Below, piece after piece: positions 55,798 to 64,000 of a DNA stretch of 64,000 nucleotides. This DNA comes from Mycolicibacterium sp. (lineage in GTDB: Bacteria > Actinomycetota > Actinomycetes > Mycobacteriales > Mycobacteriaceae). The translations under genes and the position numbers were made by a program. The notes beneath the pieces were generated by a model that worked only from the letters and a program-made list of their open reading frames with translations, made no database searches and was not told the origin of the DNA. Every line of letters starts with the position of its first letter. The first letter of the stretch is position 1. Where the stretch lies: NCBI GenBank assembly GCA_020637165.1, contig JACJWN010000005.1, positions 124,001 through 188,000 of the forward strand, written 5' to 3'.

Positions 55798-56433
55798 CTA
55801 GCCGGTCTTCGGGCCGGCGGCCGAATCGGCGTCCGCGTCCCGGTCCAGTGCGGCCGCCGCCTCGGCGATCTCGCCGGTCGTCGGACCCGGTGCCGGGACG
55901 AACGCGGTGCCCCGGTAGTACCTCAGTTCCCGGATCGACTCCCGGATGTCGGCCAGCGCCCGGTGCGCCAGGCCCTTCTCCGGCTGTCCGTAGTAGATCC
56001 GGGGATACCAGCGCCGGCACAACTCCTTGATCGAACTCACGTCGATCATCCGGTAGTGCAGGTAGTCGTCCAGCGTTGGCATGTCCCTGGCTATGAAACC
56101 CCGGTCGGTGGCGATGGAATTCCCGGCCAGTGGGGCGGTCTTGGCCGCCTTGACGTGGCTGCGGATGTAGTCCAGCACCATGGACTCGGCGGTGGCCAGG
56201 TCGATGCTCGATGCTCTGACCTCTTCGGTCAGGCCGGAACTCTTGTGCATCCGGGCGACCACCTCGACCATTCCGTCCAGCGCCTCGTCGTCGGCGTGGA
56301 TCACCACGTCGATCCCCTCGCCGAGCACGTTCAGTTCGGCATCGGTCACCAGGGCCGCGATCTCGATCAGGCGGTCCGAGCGCAAGTCGAGGCCGGTCAT
56401 CTCACAGTCGATCCACACCAATTCATCCCGCAC
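55798..56433 (-). CDS. orn: Oligoribonuclease
   Basis: This 211-residue DEDDh 3'-5' exonuclease degrades 2-5 nt RNA including pGpG. Visible motifs are [13 protein letters not shown] (Asp/Glu), [16 protein letters not shown] (third acidic residue), the Exo III region with [14 protein letters not shown] (His/Asp) and the family-typical YHYRMID-type segment [17 protein letters not shown] 56433 is chosen because it gives the conserved start of Rv2511. It is separated from tRNA-His by 28 bp and is divergent from the HerA-like gene. Confidence 0.96.
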   Translation of the reverse strand: MRDELVWIDCEMTGLDLRSDRLIEIAALVTDAELNVLGEGIDVVIHADDEALDGMVEVVARMHKSSGLTEEVRASSIDLATAESMVLDYIRSHVKAAKTAPLAGNSIATDRGFIARDMPTLDDYLHYRMIDVSSIKELCRRWYPRIYYGQPEKGLAHRALADIRESIRELRYYRGTAFVPAPGPTTGEIAEAAAALDRDADADSAAGPKTG

Positions 56434-56477
56434 AGCGCTCAACAGTAAGCCCCGCCGACCAAGTAGTCTCAGGTGCC

Positions 56478-58061
56478 ATGACGGAGCCGACCGCCACCCC
56501 CGCTCAGCAGATCGCCGCCGGATACGCCACCACGGGCCAGGCGCTGGAGCTCGGCGCGGTGCTCGTGGGCGGGCAGGTGGACTCCTCGGCGCAGGTCCGG
56601 ATTCCGCTGGCGATGATGAACCGGCACGGCTTGGTGGCCGGCGCCACCGGAACCGGCAAGACCAAGACGCTGCAATTGATCGCCGAACAGCTCTCCGCCG
56701 CCGGGGTGCCGGTGGTGATGGCCGACTTCAAGGGCGACCTGTCCGGGCTGTCCCGGCCGGGGGCGGGCGGGGAGAAGGTCCTCGAGCGGGCGGGGGAGAC
56801 CGGGGATGACTGGACGGCGACGCCGTACCCGGTCGAGTTCCTGTCGCTGGGCACCGGGGGAATCGGGGTTCCGGTGCGTGCGACGATCTCGGCATTCGGG
56901 CCTATCCTGCTGTCGAAAGTGTTGGGGCTCAACCAGAATCAGGAGTCCACCCTCGGGCTGATCTTCCACTACGCCGACCAGCAGGGCCTGCCGCTGCTGG
57001 ACCTGAAGGATCTGCGGTCGGTCATCACCTTCCTGACCACCACCGACGAGGGCAAGGCGCAGCTGAAGACGCTCGGCGCGGTGTCCACTCAGACCGCCGG
57101 GGTGATCCTGCGCGCGCTGGTCAACCTGGAGGCCGAGGGCGGCGACACCTTCTTCGGCGAGCCGGAGCTGCAGCCAGACGACCTGCTGCGGGTCGATGCA
57201 AACGGCCGTGGCGTTATCAGCCTCTTCGAGGTCGGTGATCAGGCGGCTCGCCCGGTGATGTTCTCGACGTTCCTGATGTGGGTTCTGGCGGATCTGTTCA
57301 ATTACCTGCCCGAGGTCGGCGATGTCGACAAGCCAAAGCTGGTGTTCTTCTTCGACGAGGCGCACCTGCTGTTCAAGGACGCCTCCAAGGCCTTCCTGAA
57401 CCAGGTCGAGCAGACCGTCAAACTGATCAGGTCCAAGGGGGTCGGGGTGTTCTTCTGCACTCAGTTGCCCACCGACGTCCCCAACGCGGTGCTGTCCCAA
57501 CTCGGCGCCCGGGTCCAGCACGCGTTGCGCGCGTTCACCCCTGACGATCAGCAGGCGCTGTCCAAGACGGTGCGCACCTACCCCAAGACCGAGGTCTACG
57601 ACCTTGCTTCGGATCTCACCGCGCTGGGCATCGGCGAGGCGATCGTCACGGTGCTCTCCGAGCGCGGTGCCCCGACCCCGGTCGCATGGACCCGGCTGCG
57701 CGCGCCGCGCTCGCTGATGGACACCATCGGGCCGGATTACATCAAGGCCATCGCCCAGTCCAGCCCCCTGTTCCTCAAATACGGCACGACGCAGGATCGG
57801 GAGTCCGCCTACGAGATGCTCGCGGCCGCCATGGCGTCACCGGCCGAGGTTGAGGCGGAGGACGAGCCGTACGACCTGCCGCCCATCCCGACCGGTATCG
57901 ACGTTCCTTCGATGCCTGCGCCGGTGGAGCGGGCCGAGCCGAGCATGCTCGACAAGATGATGGACAACCCGGCCTTCAAGAGCGCGATGCGCTCGGCCGG
58001 GACGGTGATCGGGCGCGAGATCACCCGCAGCATCTTCGGGACCGGTCGGCGCCGGCGCTGA
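56478..58061 (+). CDS. HerA-like ATPase, DUF853 family (Rv2510c-like)
   Basis: This 527-residue P-loop ATPase is of the HerA/FtsK-like class. It has Walker [15 protein letters not shown] near residue 55, Walker [17 protein letters not shown] near 290, an arginine-containing segment [18 protein letters not shown] near 325 and a C-terminal disordered linker before the basic end [16 protein letters not shown]853 members are called helicases of unknown cell role. It keeps the divergent arrangement with orn found in M. tuberculosis. Confidence 0.92.
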   Translation: MTEPTATPAQQIAAGYATTGQALELGAVLVGGQVDSSAQVRIPLAMMNRHGLVAGATGTGKTKTLQLIAEQLSAAGVPVVMADFKGDLSGLSRPGAGGEKVLERAGETGDDWTATPYPVEFLSLGTGGIGVPVRATISAFGPILLSKVLGLNQNQESTLGLIFHYADQQGLPLLDLKDLRSVITFLTTTDEGKAQLKTLGAVSTQTAGVILRALVNLEAEGGDTFFGEPELQPDDLLRVDANGRGVISLFEVGDQAARPVMFSTFLMWVLADLFNYLPEVGDVDKPKLVFFFDEAHLLFKDASKAFLNQVEQTVKLIRSKGVGVFFCTQLPTDVPNAVLSQLGARVQHALRAFTPDDQQALSKTVRTYPKTEVYDLASDLTALGIGEAIVTVLSERGAPTPVAWTRLRAPRSLMDTIGPDYIKAIAQSSPLFLKYGTTQDRESAYEMLAAAMASPAEVEAEDEPYDLPPIPTGIDVPSMPAPVERAEPSMLDKMMDNPAFKSAMRSAGTVIGREITRSIFGTGRRRR

Positions 58062-58089
58062 CGCGGTGTTCGGCTGACGCGGTGTTCGG
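58058..58089 (+). repeat. 16-bp tandem repeat at the end of the HerA-like gene
   Basis: CTGACGCGGTGTTCGG occurs twice without a gap (58058-58073 and 58074-58089). The first copy contains the TGA stop codon of the HerA-like gene. Confidence 0.85.
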
Positions 58090-58120
58090 CCGAGGTCGGC
58101 TTGGCTGACCGGTAGTGGTT

Positions 58121-58181
58121 TTGCCCGGCTTGGAGCGACAAGGCCACCGGGGCCGGGTGGTTGTCGCTGCAAGCCGGGCAA
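58121..58181. terminator. Large stem-loop between the HerA-like and GntR genes
   Basis: TTGCCCGGCTTG (58121-58132), AGCGACAA (58134-58141) and CCACC (58144-58148) pair with GGTGG (58156-58160), TTGTCGCT (58161-58168) and CAAGCCGGGCAA (58170-58181). This gives 25 bp with one G-G mismatch and a 2-nt bulge. It probably ends the HerA-like transcript; a structured RNA or recombination relic is also possible. Confidence 0.65.
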
Positions 58182-58294
58182 CGAACACATAGGTCCCCGG
58201 GCCGGGTCTAGCGGCGCGGGGCCGGCAGCCCGCCTTCCAACGGCAACTGGTCTGACCACTTGACCTATGACCATCTGGATGGCATTCTTCGGTC

Positions 58295-59017
58295 ATGGCC
58301 CTGCAGCCGGTCAACCGCCGCTCCGTCCCCGAGGACGTCTTCGAGCAGATCCTCGCCGAGGTGCTCAGTGGTGAGATGCAGCCCGGCGAGTCGCTGCCCA
58401 GCGAGCGCCGGCTCGCGGAAGTGCTGGGGGTCTCCCGGCCGGCGGTTCGCGAGGCTCTGAAGAGGGTCGCCGCGGCGGGCCTGGTCGAGGTGCGTCAGGG
58501 CGATGCCACCACGGTGCGTGACTTCCGTCGGCACGCGGGCCTGGACCTGCTGCCGCGTCTGCTGCTTCGCGGCGGTGAACTGGATACCGCCGTGGTCCGC
58601 AGCATTCTGGAGGCCCGGTTGCACAACGGCCCCAAGGTGGCCGAACTCGCCGCCCTGCGCCGCCCCCCGGAGCTGATCGAGCGCCTCGAGGCATCCATCC
58701 GCGATCTCGAAGCCGATGCCGATCCGGTCGGACAACAGCGCCACGCCCTGGCGTTCTGGGACCACGTCGTCGACGGCGCCGACTCGATCGTCTTCCGTCT
58801 GATGTTCAACACCTTGCGTGCCGCCTACGAGCCGGCGCTGCCGGCGCTGGCCATCATGATGGCCGCCGAGGTCGGGCGCAGCGAGTCCTACCGCACCCTG
58901 GCCCGCGCGATCGCGGCCGCCGACCCCGTCGCGGCGCAGACCGCGGCACGTGAACTGCTCGAACCCGCAACCGAAACGCTGATCGAGGCGTTGAGTGCAA
59001 TGGAGGAATGGCGATGA
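58295..59017 (+). CDS. GntR/FadR-family transcriptional regulator
   Basis: This 240-residue regulator has a winged-HTH domain (about 8-75; [22 protein letters not shown]) and an FCD/FadR-type helical effector domain (about 90-230; [40 protein letters not shown]). Such proteins sense fatty acyl-CoA or organic acids. Its stop overlaps the start of a fatty-acid hydroxylase gene (ATGA), so it probably controls that gene and itself. Confidence 0.9.
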   Translation: MALQPVNRRSVPEDVFEQILAEVLSGEMQPGESLPSERRLAEVLGVSRPAVREALKRVAAAGLVEVRQGDATTVRDFRRHAGLDLLPRLLLRGGELDTAVVRSILEARLHNGPKVAELAALRRPPELIERLEASIRDLEADADPVGQQRHALAFWDHVVDGADSIVFRLMFNTLRAAYEPALPALAIMMAAEVGRSESYRTLARAIAAADPVAAQTAARELLEPATETLIEALSAMEEWR

Positions 59018-59685
59018 CCCAGGCACGATCCGAAACACGGACGGCACGCCGTGGCATGACGCTGACCGATGCCGCACGCGAATTCTGGCGTCACCCGACA
59101 CCCTGGCTGCTGGCCGGGGCCCTCATCGCCGCGGTGGCCGCGCGGATCGCCCTGGGCGACTGGCAGTGGAGCGACGCCGTGCTTCCGCTGGTGGTTCTGG
59201 CGGTATTTCCGTTCGTGGAGTGGATGATTCACGTTTTCATCCTGCACTGGCGCCCACGCCGGATCGGGCGCGTGATGGTCGATCCGGTACTGGCTCGCAA
59301 GCATCGCGAGCACCACATCAATCCGCGGATCGTCAAACTGATCTTCATCCCGTTGCAGTCGTTGTTCGGCGCTTTCGTCGCCATCATGATCGTCGGACTG
59401 GTGCTCATTCCGCGTACCGCACTCGGGGTGACGTTCCTGGTGACGGTGTTCGCGATCGGGATGGTCTACGAGTGGACCCACTACCTGGTCCACACCGACT
59501 ACAAGGCCAAGCACGCCTTCTACCGGACCATCTACCGCAACCACCGGCTGCACCACTTCAAGAACGAGCACTACTGGTATGCGGTCACCAGCCCCGGCAT
59601 CGCCGACCGCGTACTCGGAACCTATCCCGACCCGCAGAGCGTCCCGAACTCGCCGACGGCCAAGAACCTCTACGCAGCCGGCTAG
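59014..59685 (+). CDS. Membrane fatty acid hydroxylase / sterol desaturase family protein
   Basis: This 223-residue integral membrane di-iron enzyme has about four helices and the histidine boxes [25 protein letters not shown] and HRLHH. Members hydroxylate or desaturate lipids such as fatty acids, sterols or carotenoids. The ATG at 59014 overlaps the GntR stop by 4 bp and has GGAGGA upstream; ATG 59008 is the alternative. Its last bases overlap the convergent SDR gene by 4 bp. A role in membrane-lipid modification under control of the GntR is inferred. Confidence 0.88.
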   Translation: MTQARSETRTARRGMTLTDAAREFWRHPTPWLLAGALIAAVAARIALGDWQWSDAVLPLVVLAVFPFVEWMIHVFILHWRPRRIGRVMVDPVLARKHREHHINPRIVKLIFIPLQSLFGAFVAIMIVGLVLIPRTALGVTFLVTVFAIGMVYEWTHYLVHTDYKAKHAFYRTIYRNHRLHHFKNEHYWYAVTSPGIADRVLGTYPDPQSVPNSPTAKNLYAAG

Positions 59686-60488
59686 CCCCCGCCGAGCTTC
59701 TTGTAGACCGCACCGACGATCGGCGTCACGATTGCCCGCGGCGCGTAGCCGCTGGCCACCGACATCGCCTTGGAGGTCACCCCCGGCACCACCCGCATCT
59801 TGTTGTTCTCCAACCCGTCCAGCGACAGCTGCGCGGTGTGCTCGACGGAGATCCACAGGAAATCCGGGATCAGCCGGTCGACCAGCGAGGCCTCGTCGGG
59901 GTCGGGCATCTCGGTGCGTACCGGCCCCGGAGCGAGCAGCGTCACGTGCACGCCGGTTTTCTTCAACTCCCCGCGTAGCGACTCGCTGAAGGTGTTGGCG
60001 AACGCCTTACTCGCCGCGTAGGTGGCGTTGTTGGGAATCGGTGAGTTGCCCGCGGCCGAACCCGAGATGAGGATGCCGCCGGCGTTGCGGGACAGCATGC
60101 CGGGCAGTACCGCCAGCACCAGATCGTGCACCCCGAGCACGTTGAGCTGAACCTGAGCCCGCTCCGCCTCCGGGTCGAGTTTGGCCACCGGACCGAACGT
60201 CGCGGTGCCGGCGTTGGCGCACAGGATCGAGATGTTCCGCCGGCCCAGTTCGCCGGCCAGTTCCGCGCGCTGCGCCGGTTCGGCCAGGTCGACCGCGCGG
60301 ACCTCCACGATCACGCCGTAGCGTTCTCGCAGGCGTCCGGCGAGTGCTTCGAGCACCTCGCCGCGTCGGGCGGTGACGATCAGGTTGTGTCCGCGAACGG
60401 CGAGTTCGGTGGCCAGGGCCTCGCCGATGCCCTGCGAGGCACCGGTGACGACGGCCCGGGCATCCGGGGATGGGGCGGGGACTGGCAT
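59682..60488 (-). CDS. Short-chain dehydrogenase (Rv2509-like)
   Basis: This 268-residue SDR has TGASQGIGEALA near residue 15, an NAG motif (LCANAGTATFG) near residue 92, a catalytic Ser in ILISGSAAGNS and YAASKAFANTF near residue 153. Length and context match Rv2509, whose corynebacterial relatives (CmrA-type) reduce the mycolate keto precursor; that assignment is by memory and order. The ATG at 60488 is chosen over an N-terminal extension that runs into the divergent MFS promoter. Confidence 0.9.
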   Translation of the reverse strand: MPVPAPSPDARAVVTGASQGIGEALATELAVRGHNLIVTARRGEVLEALAGRLRERYGVIVEVRAVDLAEPAQRAELAGELGRRNISILCANAGTATFGPVAKLDPEAERAQVQLNVLGVHDLVLAVLPGMLSRNAGGILISGSAAGNSPIPNNATYAASKAFANTFSESLRGELKKTGVHVTLLAPGPVRTEMPDPDEASLVDRLIPDFLWISVEHTAQLSLDGLENNKMRVVPGVTSKAMSVASGYAPRAIVTPIVGAVYKKLGGG

Positions 60489-60523
60489 GCGGCCATCGTA
60501 GGGGTGTGGATAGGGTGACTCGC

Positions 60524-61834
60524 ATGAGCAGTCCCGGCCCGGGGGTGCCGCGATCGAGAATCGCCGCATGGGCACTCTGGGACTGCGGTGCCACCGGCCT
60601 CAACGCGGTCGTCGTGACCTTCGTGTTCTCGGTCTACCTGACCGACACCGTCGGGCGCGGCGTCGGCGGTGACACGTCGCCGGCCAGCGCGTTGGGCCGG
60701 GCGATGACGCTGGCCGGGGTGATGGTCGCCCTGCTGGCTCCGCTGACTGGCGTCCTGGTCCAGGCGCCGCATCGGCGGCGGGTGGCGGTAGCGACGCTGA
60801 CCGCCCTGGCGGCGGCCACCACCGCCGCGATGAGCCTGATTCGCGCCGATCCGCGTTACCTGGTGCCGGGCCTGGTCCTGCTCGCGCTAGCGGCAGCCTC
60901 CACCGACCTGGCCAGCGTTCCTTACAACGCGATGCTGCGCCAGGTCTCGACCCCGGCGAACGCCGGACGTATCTCGGGGATGGGCCTGGCCGCGGGCTAC
61001 GTCGGCAGTGTCTCGCTGCTACTGCTGGTCTACCTGGGCTTCATCCGGGGGGACGGCCCGCGGCGCGGCTTGCTGGAGTTGTCCGCCGCCGACGGCCAGA
61101 ACGTCCGCGCCTCGATGCTGATGACGGCCGCCTGGATGCTGGCCTTCGGGCTGCCGCTGCTGGTGGTTGGCCGCAGTCTTTCCGGGCCCGTCGAACCGGC
61201 CGATCCGCCGGGGATCCTCGGTGGCTACCGGCAGTTATGGGCCGACCTGCGCTCGGAGTGGCACCGCGACCGCAACCTCGTCTACTACCTGTTCGTCAGC
61301 GCGGTGTTCCGCGACGGCCTGACCGGGGTATTCGCCTTCGGCGCCGTGCTGGGCGTGACGGTCTACGGCATCTCCCAGGCCGACGTGCTGATTTTCGGCA
61401 TCGTCGCCTCCACGGTCGCCGCACTGGGGGCCGTTGCCGGTGGCCGCCTCGACGACCGCGTCGGGGCCAAGCCGGTGATCGTGGCCTCGCTGAGCGCCAT
61501 GATCGTGGTCGGCCTCGCCCTGCTGGCGTCCTCCGGGCCGGTCGCGTTCTGGGTGTGCGGGCTGCTGCTGTGCCTGTTCGTCGGGCCCATTTTGTCCGCG
61601 GCCCGCGCCCTGCTGCTGCGGATGACCGGCGAAGGTAAGGAGGGCGTGGTCTTCGGCCTCTACACCACCACCGGCCGCGCGGTGGCGTTCCTGGCGCCGT
61701 GGCTGTTCTTCGTCTTCGTCGACCTGTTCGACGCCGACCGCGCCGGACTGGCGGGAATCTGTGTGGTGCTCGCGGCCGGCCTGGTGGGGATGCTGCTGGT
61801 TCGGGTGCCGGGTCGGACCCGAACGGTCGTCTAG
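60524..61834 (+). CDS. MFS transporter, UMF1/Atg22-like (Rv2508c-like)
   Basis: This 436-residue protein has about twelve transmembrane helices, beginning AAWALWDCGATGLNAVVVTF and ending GLAGICVVLAAGLVGMLLV. The motif WDCGATGLNAV and the SVPYNAMLRQV loop resemble UMF1-type MFS proteins. The substrate is unknown. TAGGGT (60509-60514) lies nine bases before ATG 60524, so transcription may begin near the start codon. Its 3' end overlaps the convergent MmpS-like gene by 4 bp. Confidence 0.85.
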   Translation: MSSPGPGVPRSRIAAWALWDCGATGLNAVVVTFVFSVYLTDTVGRGVGGDTSPASALGRAMTLAGVMVALLAPLTGVLVQAPHRRRVAVATLTALAAATTAAMSLIRADPRYLVPGLVLLALAAASTDLASVPYNAMLRQVSTPANAGRISGMGLAAGYVGSVSLLLLVYLGFIRGDGPRRGLLELSAADGQNVRASMLMTAAWMLAFGLPLLVVGRSLSGPVEPADPPGILGGYRQLWADLRSEWHRDRNLVYYLFVSAVFRDGLTGVFAFGAVLGVTVYGISQADVLIFGIVASTVAALGAVAGGRLDDRVGAKPVIVASLSAMIVVGLALLASSGPVAFWVCGLLLCLFVGPILSAARALLLRMTGEGKEGVVFGLYTTTGRAVAFLAPWLFFVFVDLFDADRAGLAGICVVLAAGLVGMLLVRVPGRTRTVV

Positions 61835-62601
61835 GACAGCCCGGTGCAGATGGTCAGCCCACGGCCGGTGCGCTGCCGGACCTGGGCGCCGTTGACCGAC
61901 ACGCTGCAGGTGACGTCGCGACCGACGTTGACGACGGCCACGCTGGCGGAGTTCTTGGCCGGAGCGGACAGAGCCACTTCCTTGCTCCACGGCAATGCCA
62001 CGTTGAACTCGGTCTGCATGATCCCGCCGGTGTCGACGTAGGTGATGTTGATCGCCCGGCCCTCCCCGGTGACGCTGTAGACCACGGTGTCGGTGCCCAC
62101 GGGCCCCGGCGTCGGGCTCTGGTCCGTCGGCTGTGGAACCGTCGTCGGGAAGGGCTGCGGCACCCGCCTGGGGGTGGTGGGGGAGGGCACCCGCGGCACG
62201 GTGGTGGCGCGCGGCGCTGTGGTGGTGGTGCTCGACGGCGACGCCGGGGCCACCACCGTCGACTCCCTCGAGGACGAGCTGACGATCACCAGTGCCAGCA
62301 CCAGGCCGGCGACCAGAAGGACCGCGCCGGCCGCGGCGATCCACAGCCAGCGCGGGGATTTCGGCGGCGGCGGTGGTGGGGGCGGCGGGGGATAGCCCTG
62401 CGTGTAAGGCGAGCCCTGCTGCCAGTAGGCGGGCAGCTGCTGGGTCGGCTGGTTTGGCTGCGCGCCGTAGCCCGGCCCGTAGTAGGTCGGACCCCAGGAC
62501 TGCCCCGGATACTGACCGGAGTAGGCGGGGTCGGTGGTGGGCGGATACTCGCTGTCCGGTTGCGTCGGGTCCGACCATTCCGGCCGCCGTGGATCGTTCA
62601 T
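61831..62601 (-). CDS. Proline-rich membrane protein with MmpS-like domain (Rv2507-like)
   Basis: This 256-residue protein has a long Pro/Tyr/Gln-rich cytoplasmic N-terminus (with an eight-proline run), one transmembrane helix (LWIAAAGAVLLVAGLVLALVI, about residues 85-105), a Ser/Thr/Pro linker and a C-terminal beta domain of MmpS type (DTVVYSVTGEGRAINITYVD; two cysteines in DVTCSVSV and TICTG). It matches Rv2507 in position. A role in envelope lipid export or as a wall scaffold is inferred only. Confidence 0.85.
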   Translation of the reverse strand: MNDPRRPEWSDPTQPDSEYPPTTDPAYSGQYPGQSWGPTYYGPGYGAQPNQPTQQLPAYWQQGSPYTQGYPPPPPPPPPPKSPRWLWIAAAGAVLLVAGLVLALVIVSSSSRESTVVAPASPSSTTTTAPRATTVPRVPSPTTPRRVPQPFPTTVPQPTDQSPTPGPVGTDTVVYSVTGEGRAINITYVDTGGIMQTEFNVALPWSKEVALSAPAKNSASVAVVNVGRDVTCSVSVNGAQVRQRTGRGLTICTGLS

Positions 62602-62622
62602 GCCCGCCTCACCCCAAGCAGG

Positions 62623-63249
62623 CTACCGGCTCTCAGCGCAGTGCCGGTGCGGGGCGCGGCGCGGCGCGGTGACTGAGAGCGCCGCGACCGTCATGGCCCG
62701 CAGCGCGGCGCGCGACTGGTCCGAACCCGGCGCGCGGATGCTGTGCGGGGTGGAGTTGAGCAACCCGAAGGCCGCGTGCGCCATCACCCTGGCCCGGGTC
62801 TCGTCGAGTCCGGGATGTATCTCCCGCAGCACCTCGACCCAGATCTCGACGTAGCGCCGCTGGGCCCGGCGCACCTGACGCTGCGCCGTCGCCGGCAGAT
62901 TCGCCAGGTCGCGGTCCTGGATGCGGATCAGGTCCGGTTCGCCGAGGGCGAAATCCAGGTGGAAGTCGATCAAACCCTCCAGGGCGGCGGCGGCGTCCTC
63001 GGCTTGGTCCACCACCGACTGCCCCCCGGCGAGCAACCGGGCGCTCACCCCCACCAGGAGTTCGACCAGCAGTGCTTCCTTGCCCGTGAAGTGCCGGTAG
63101 ATGGCCGGGCCGCTGACACCGGCGGCAGCGCCGATGTCTTCGAGGCGCACGGCCAGGAATCCGCGCTCGGCGATCAGCTGCTCGGCCGCAGCCAGCAGTT
63201 GGGACCGGCGGTCGGACTTCTGCCGGCCGCGATGGGTGAGTGCTGTCAC
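62623..63249 (-). CDS. bkaR: TetR-family repressor (BkaR type)
   Basis: This 208-residue TetR regulator has HTH segments SQLLAAAEQLIAERGF and IGAAAGVSGPAIYRHF. It corresponds by position and length to Rv2506, described as BkaR, repressor of the adjacent branched-chain keto-acid (leucine) degradation genes. GTG 63249 follows GGGGGAAGGG. It is divergent from accD1 with an inverted repeat in the gap. Confidence 0.88.
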   Translation of the reverse strand: MTALTHRGRQKSDRRSQLLAAAEQLIAERGFLAVRLEDIGAAAGVSGPAIYRHFTGKEALLVELLVGVSARLLAGGQSVVDQAEDAAAALEGLIDFHLDFALGEPDLIRIQDRDLANLPATAQRQVRRAQRRYVEIWVEVLREIHPGLDETRARVMAHAAFGLLNSTPHSIRAPGSDQSRAALRAMTVAALSVTAPRRAPHRHCAESR

Positions 63250-63298
63250 GAGAACCCTTCCCCCGTTACCGCGCAGCGGTGGTTTTGCGTTAATCTCC

Positions 63299-63316
63299 AC
63301 TAACCTAACAGTTAGT
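63299..63316. promoter_or_regulatory. Operator between bkaR and accD1
   Basis: ACTAAC-CTAACA-GTTAGT is an 18-bp inverted repeat with an inner palindrome CTAACAGTTAG (63305-63315). It lies 49 bp from the bkaR start and 23 bp from the accD1 start, suited to repress both. Confidence 0.7.
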
Positions 63317-63339
63317 CGTCGTTAACCGAAGGTGAGTTC

Positions 63340-64000
63340 ATGGCATCACCCGCCGCCAACCGCGAGGCGCATCTGCGGCTGGTCGACCAGCTGCGCGAGA
63401 AACTGGCCGCCGCGGCGCAGGGCGGCCCGGAGCGCTCCCGGGTGCGCCATGTCGAACGCGGCAAGCTGCTGCCACGGGATCGAGTCGACGGTCTGCTCGA
63501 CCCGGGAAGCCCCCTGCTGGAGATCGCTCCGCTGGCCGCCGACGGCATGTACGACGACGACTGCCCTGCGGCCGGGATCATCGCCGGGATCGGCCGGGTG
63601 TCGGGCCGGGAATGCATGATCGTCGCCAACGACGCCACCGTGAAAGGCGGCACCTACTACCCGGTTTCGGTCAAGAAACACCTGCGCGCGCAGGAGATCG
63701 CCGCCCAGAACCGGCTGCCCTGCATCTACCTGGTGGACTCCGGAGGGGCGTTCCTGCCCCGTCAGGACGAGGTGTTCCCCGACCGCGACCACTTCGGCAG
63801 GATTTTCTACAACCAGGCCACCATGAGCGCCGCGGGTATCGCCCAGATCGCCGCGGTGCTGGGCTCCTGCACCGCCGGTGGGGCCTACGTGCCGGCGATG
63901 AGCGACGAAGCGGTGATCGTGCGCAATCAGGGCACCATTTTCCTCGGCGGCCCCCCGTTGGTGAAGGCGGCCACCGGCGAGGTGGTGACCGCGGAGGAGC
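63340..64000 (+). CDS. accD1: Acyl-CoA carboxylase beta subunit AccD1 (3' part outside window)
   Basis: The first 220 codons of a carboxyltransferase beta subunit are visible. They include the conserved start ([37 protein letters not shown]), the acyl-CoA site region ([38 protein letters not shown]) and [20 protein letters not shown]. The [16 protein letters not shown] pattern is that of methylcrotonyl-CoA carboxylase beta subunits (AccD1, Rv2502c), in leucine degradation. GGTGAG precedes the ATG. It is probably controlled by the divergent TetR. Confidence 0.93.
   Translation, partial: MASPAANREAHLRLVDQLREKLAAAAQGGPERSRVRHVERGKLLPRDRVDGLLDPGSPLLEIAPLAADGMYDDDCPAAGIIAGIGRVSGRECMIVANDATVKGGTYYPVSVKKHLRAQEIAAQNRLPCIYLVDSGGAFLPRQDEVFPDRDHFGRIFYNQATMSAAGIAQIAAVLGSCTAGGAYVPAMSDEAVIVRNQGTIFLGGPPLVKAATGEVVTAEE

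Overview
The window looks like chromosomal DNA of a mycobacterium, most likely a fast-growing environmental one. The base composition is GC-rich, with many GTG starts and possible leaderless genes. It carries a single-chain type I fatty acid synthase followed by acpS, a DevR/DevS (DosR/DosS) dormancy island, Mce-associated proteins, an L,D-transpeptidase, and a right flank (orn, HerA-like ATPase, SDR, MFS, MmpS-like protein, TetR, accD1) in the same order as M. tuberculosis Rv2511 to Rv2502c. Homolog names come from memory of these families; no search was run.

Layout. 1-3.1 kb: the start of a large membrane protein with a kinase-like domain, and small exported proteins. 3.1-5.9 kb: an SDR overlapping an acetoacetyl-CoA synthetase. 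5.9-8.6 kb: three Mce-associated membrane proteins mixed with two small exported proteins. 8.6-29.1 kb: a dormancy-type island holding two Acg-type nitroreductases, an exported phosphodiesterase, a 1342-residue OtsB1-like three-part enzyme, two universal stress proteins, devS, vapBC, devR, pfkB, a phosphoribosyltransferase/erythromycin-esterase fusion, an Rv2004c-like kinase/ATPase and a PEP synthase. Two exact 14/14 matches to the DevR-box core GGGACTTNNGNCCC lie 78 and 71 bp upstream of two of these genes, and a weaker palindrome lies between two others. The second exact box heads a four-gene tandem run that ends in devR, which implies positive autoregulation. hspX is absent from its usual neighbourhood, and a vapBC pair separates devS from devR.

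29.3-44.5 kb: a lipoprotein, a DoxX protein, the Tat-exported Rv2525c-like DUF1906 protein, the fas-acpS operon closed by a perfect 24-bp hairpin, an M20 peptidase, an exported M15-like protein, a cysteine dioxygenase, bcp and a small DUF3618 protein. 44.5-51.8 kb: an accessory stretch next to the 3' end of tRNA-Lys. It has lower coding density, a self-contained TetR/monooxygenase pair, a GAF-SpoIIE phosphatase overlapping a STAS protein (a partner-switching pair), a decayed IS256-family transposase, and a PAS-PAS hybrid histidine kinase whose C-terminal tail resembles cyanobacterial kinases. 52-64 kb: the conserved core returns (ldtB, tRNA-His, orn, HerA-like, GntR plus fatty-acid hydroxylase, SDR, MFS, MmpS-like, BkaR-type TetR, accD1), running off the right end.

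Main themes: hypoxia/dormancy control with carbon and redox re-routing (pfkB, ppsA, a trehalose/glycoside enzyme, nitroreductases), lipid synthesis (fas-acpS), and cell-wall maintenance (ldtB, Rv2525c-like).
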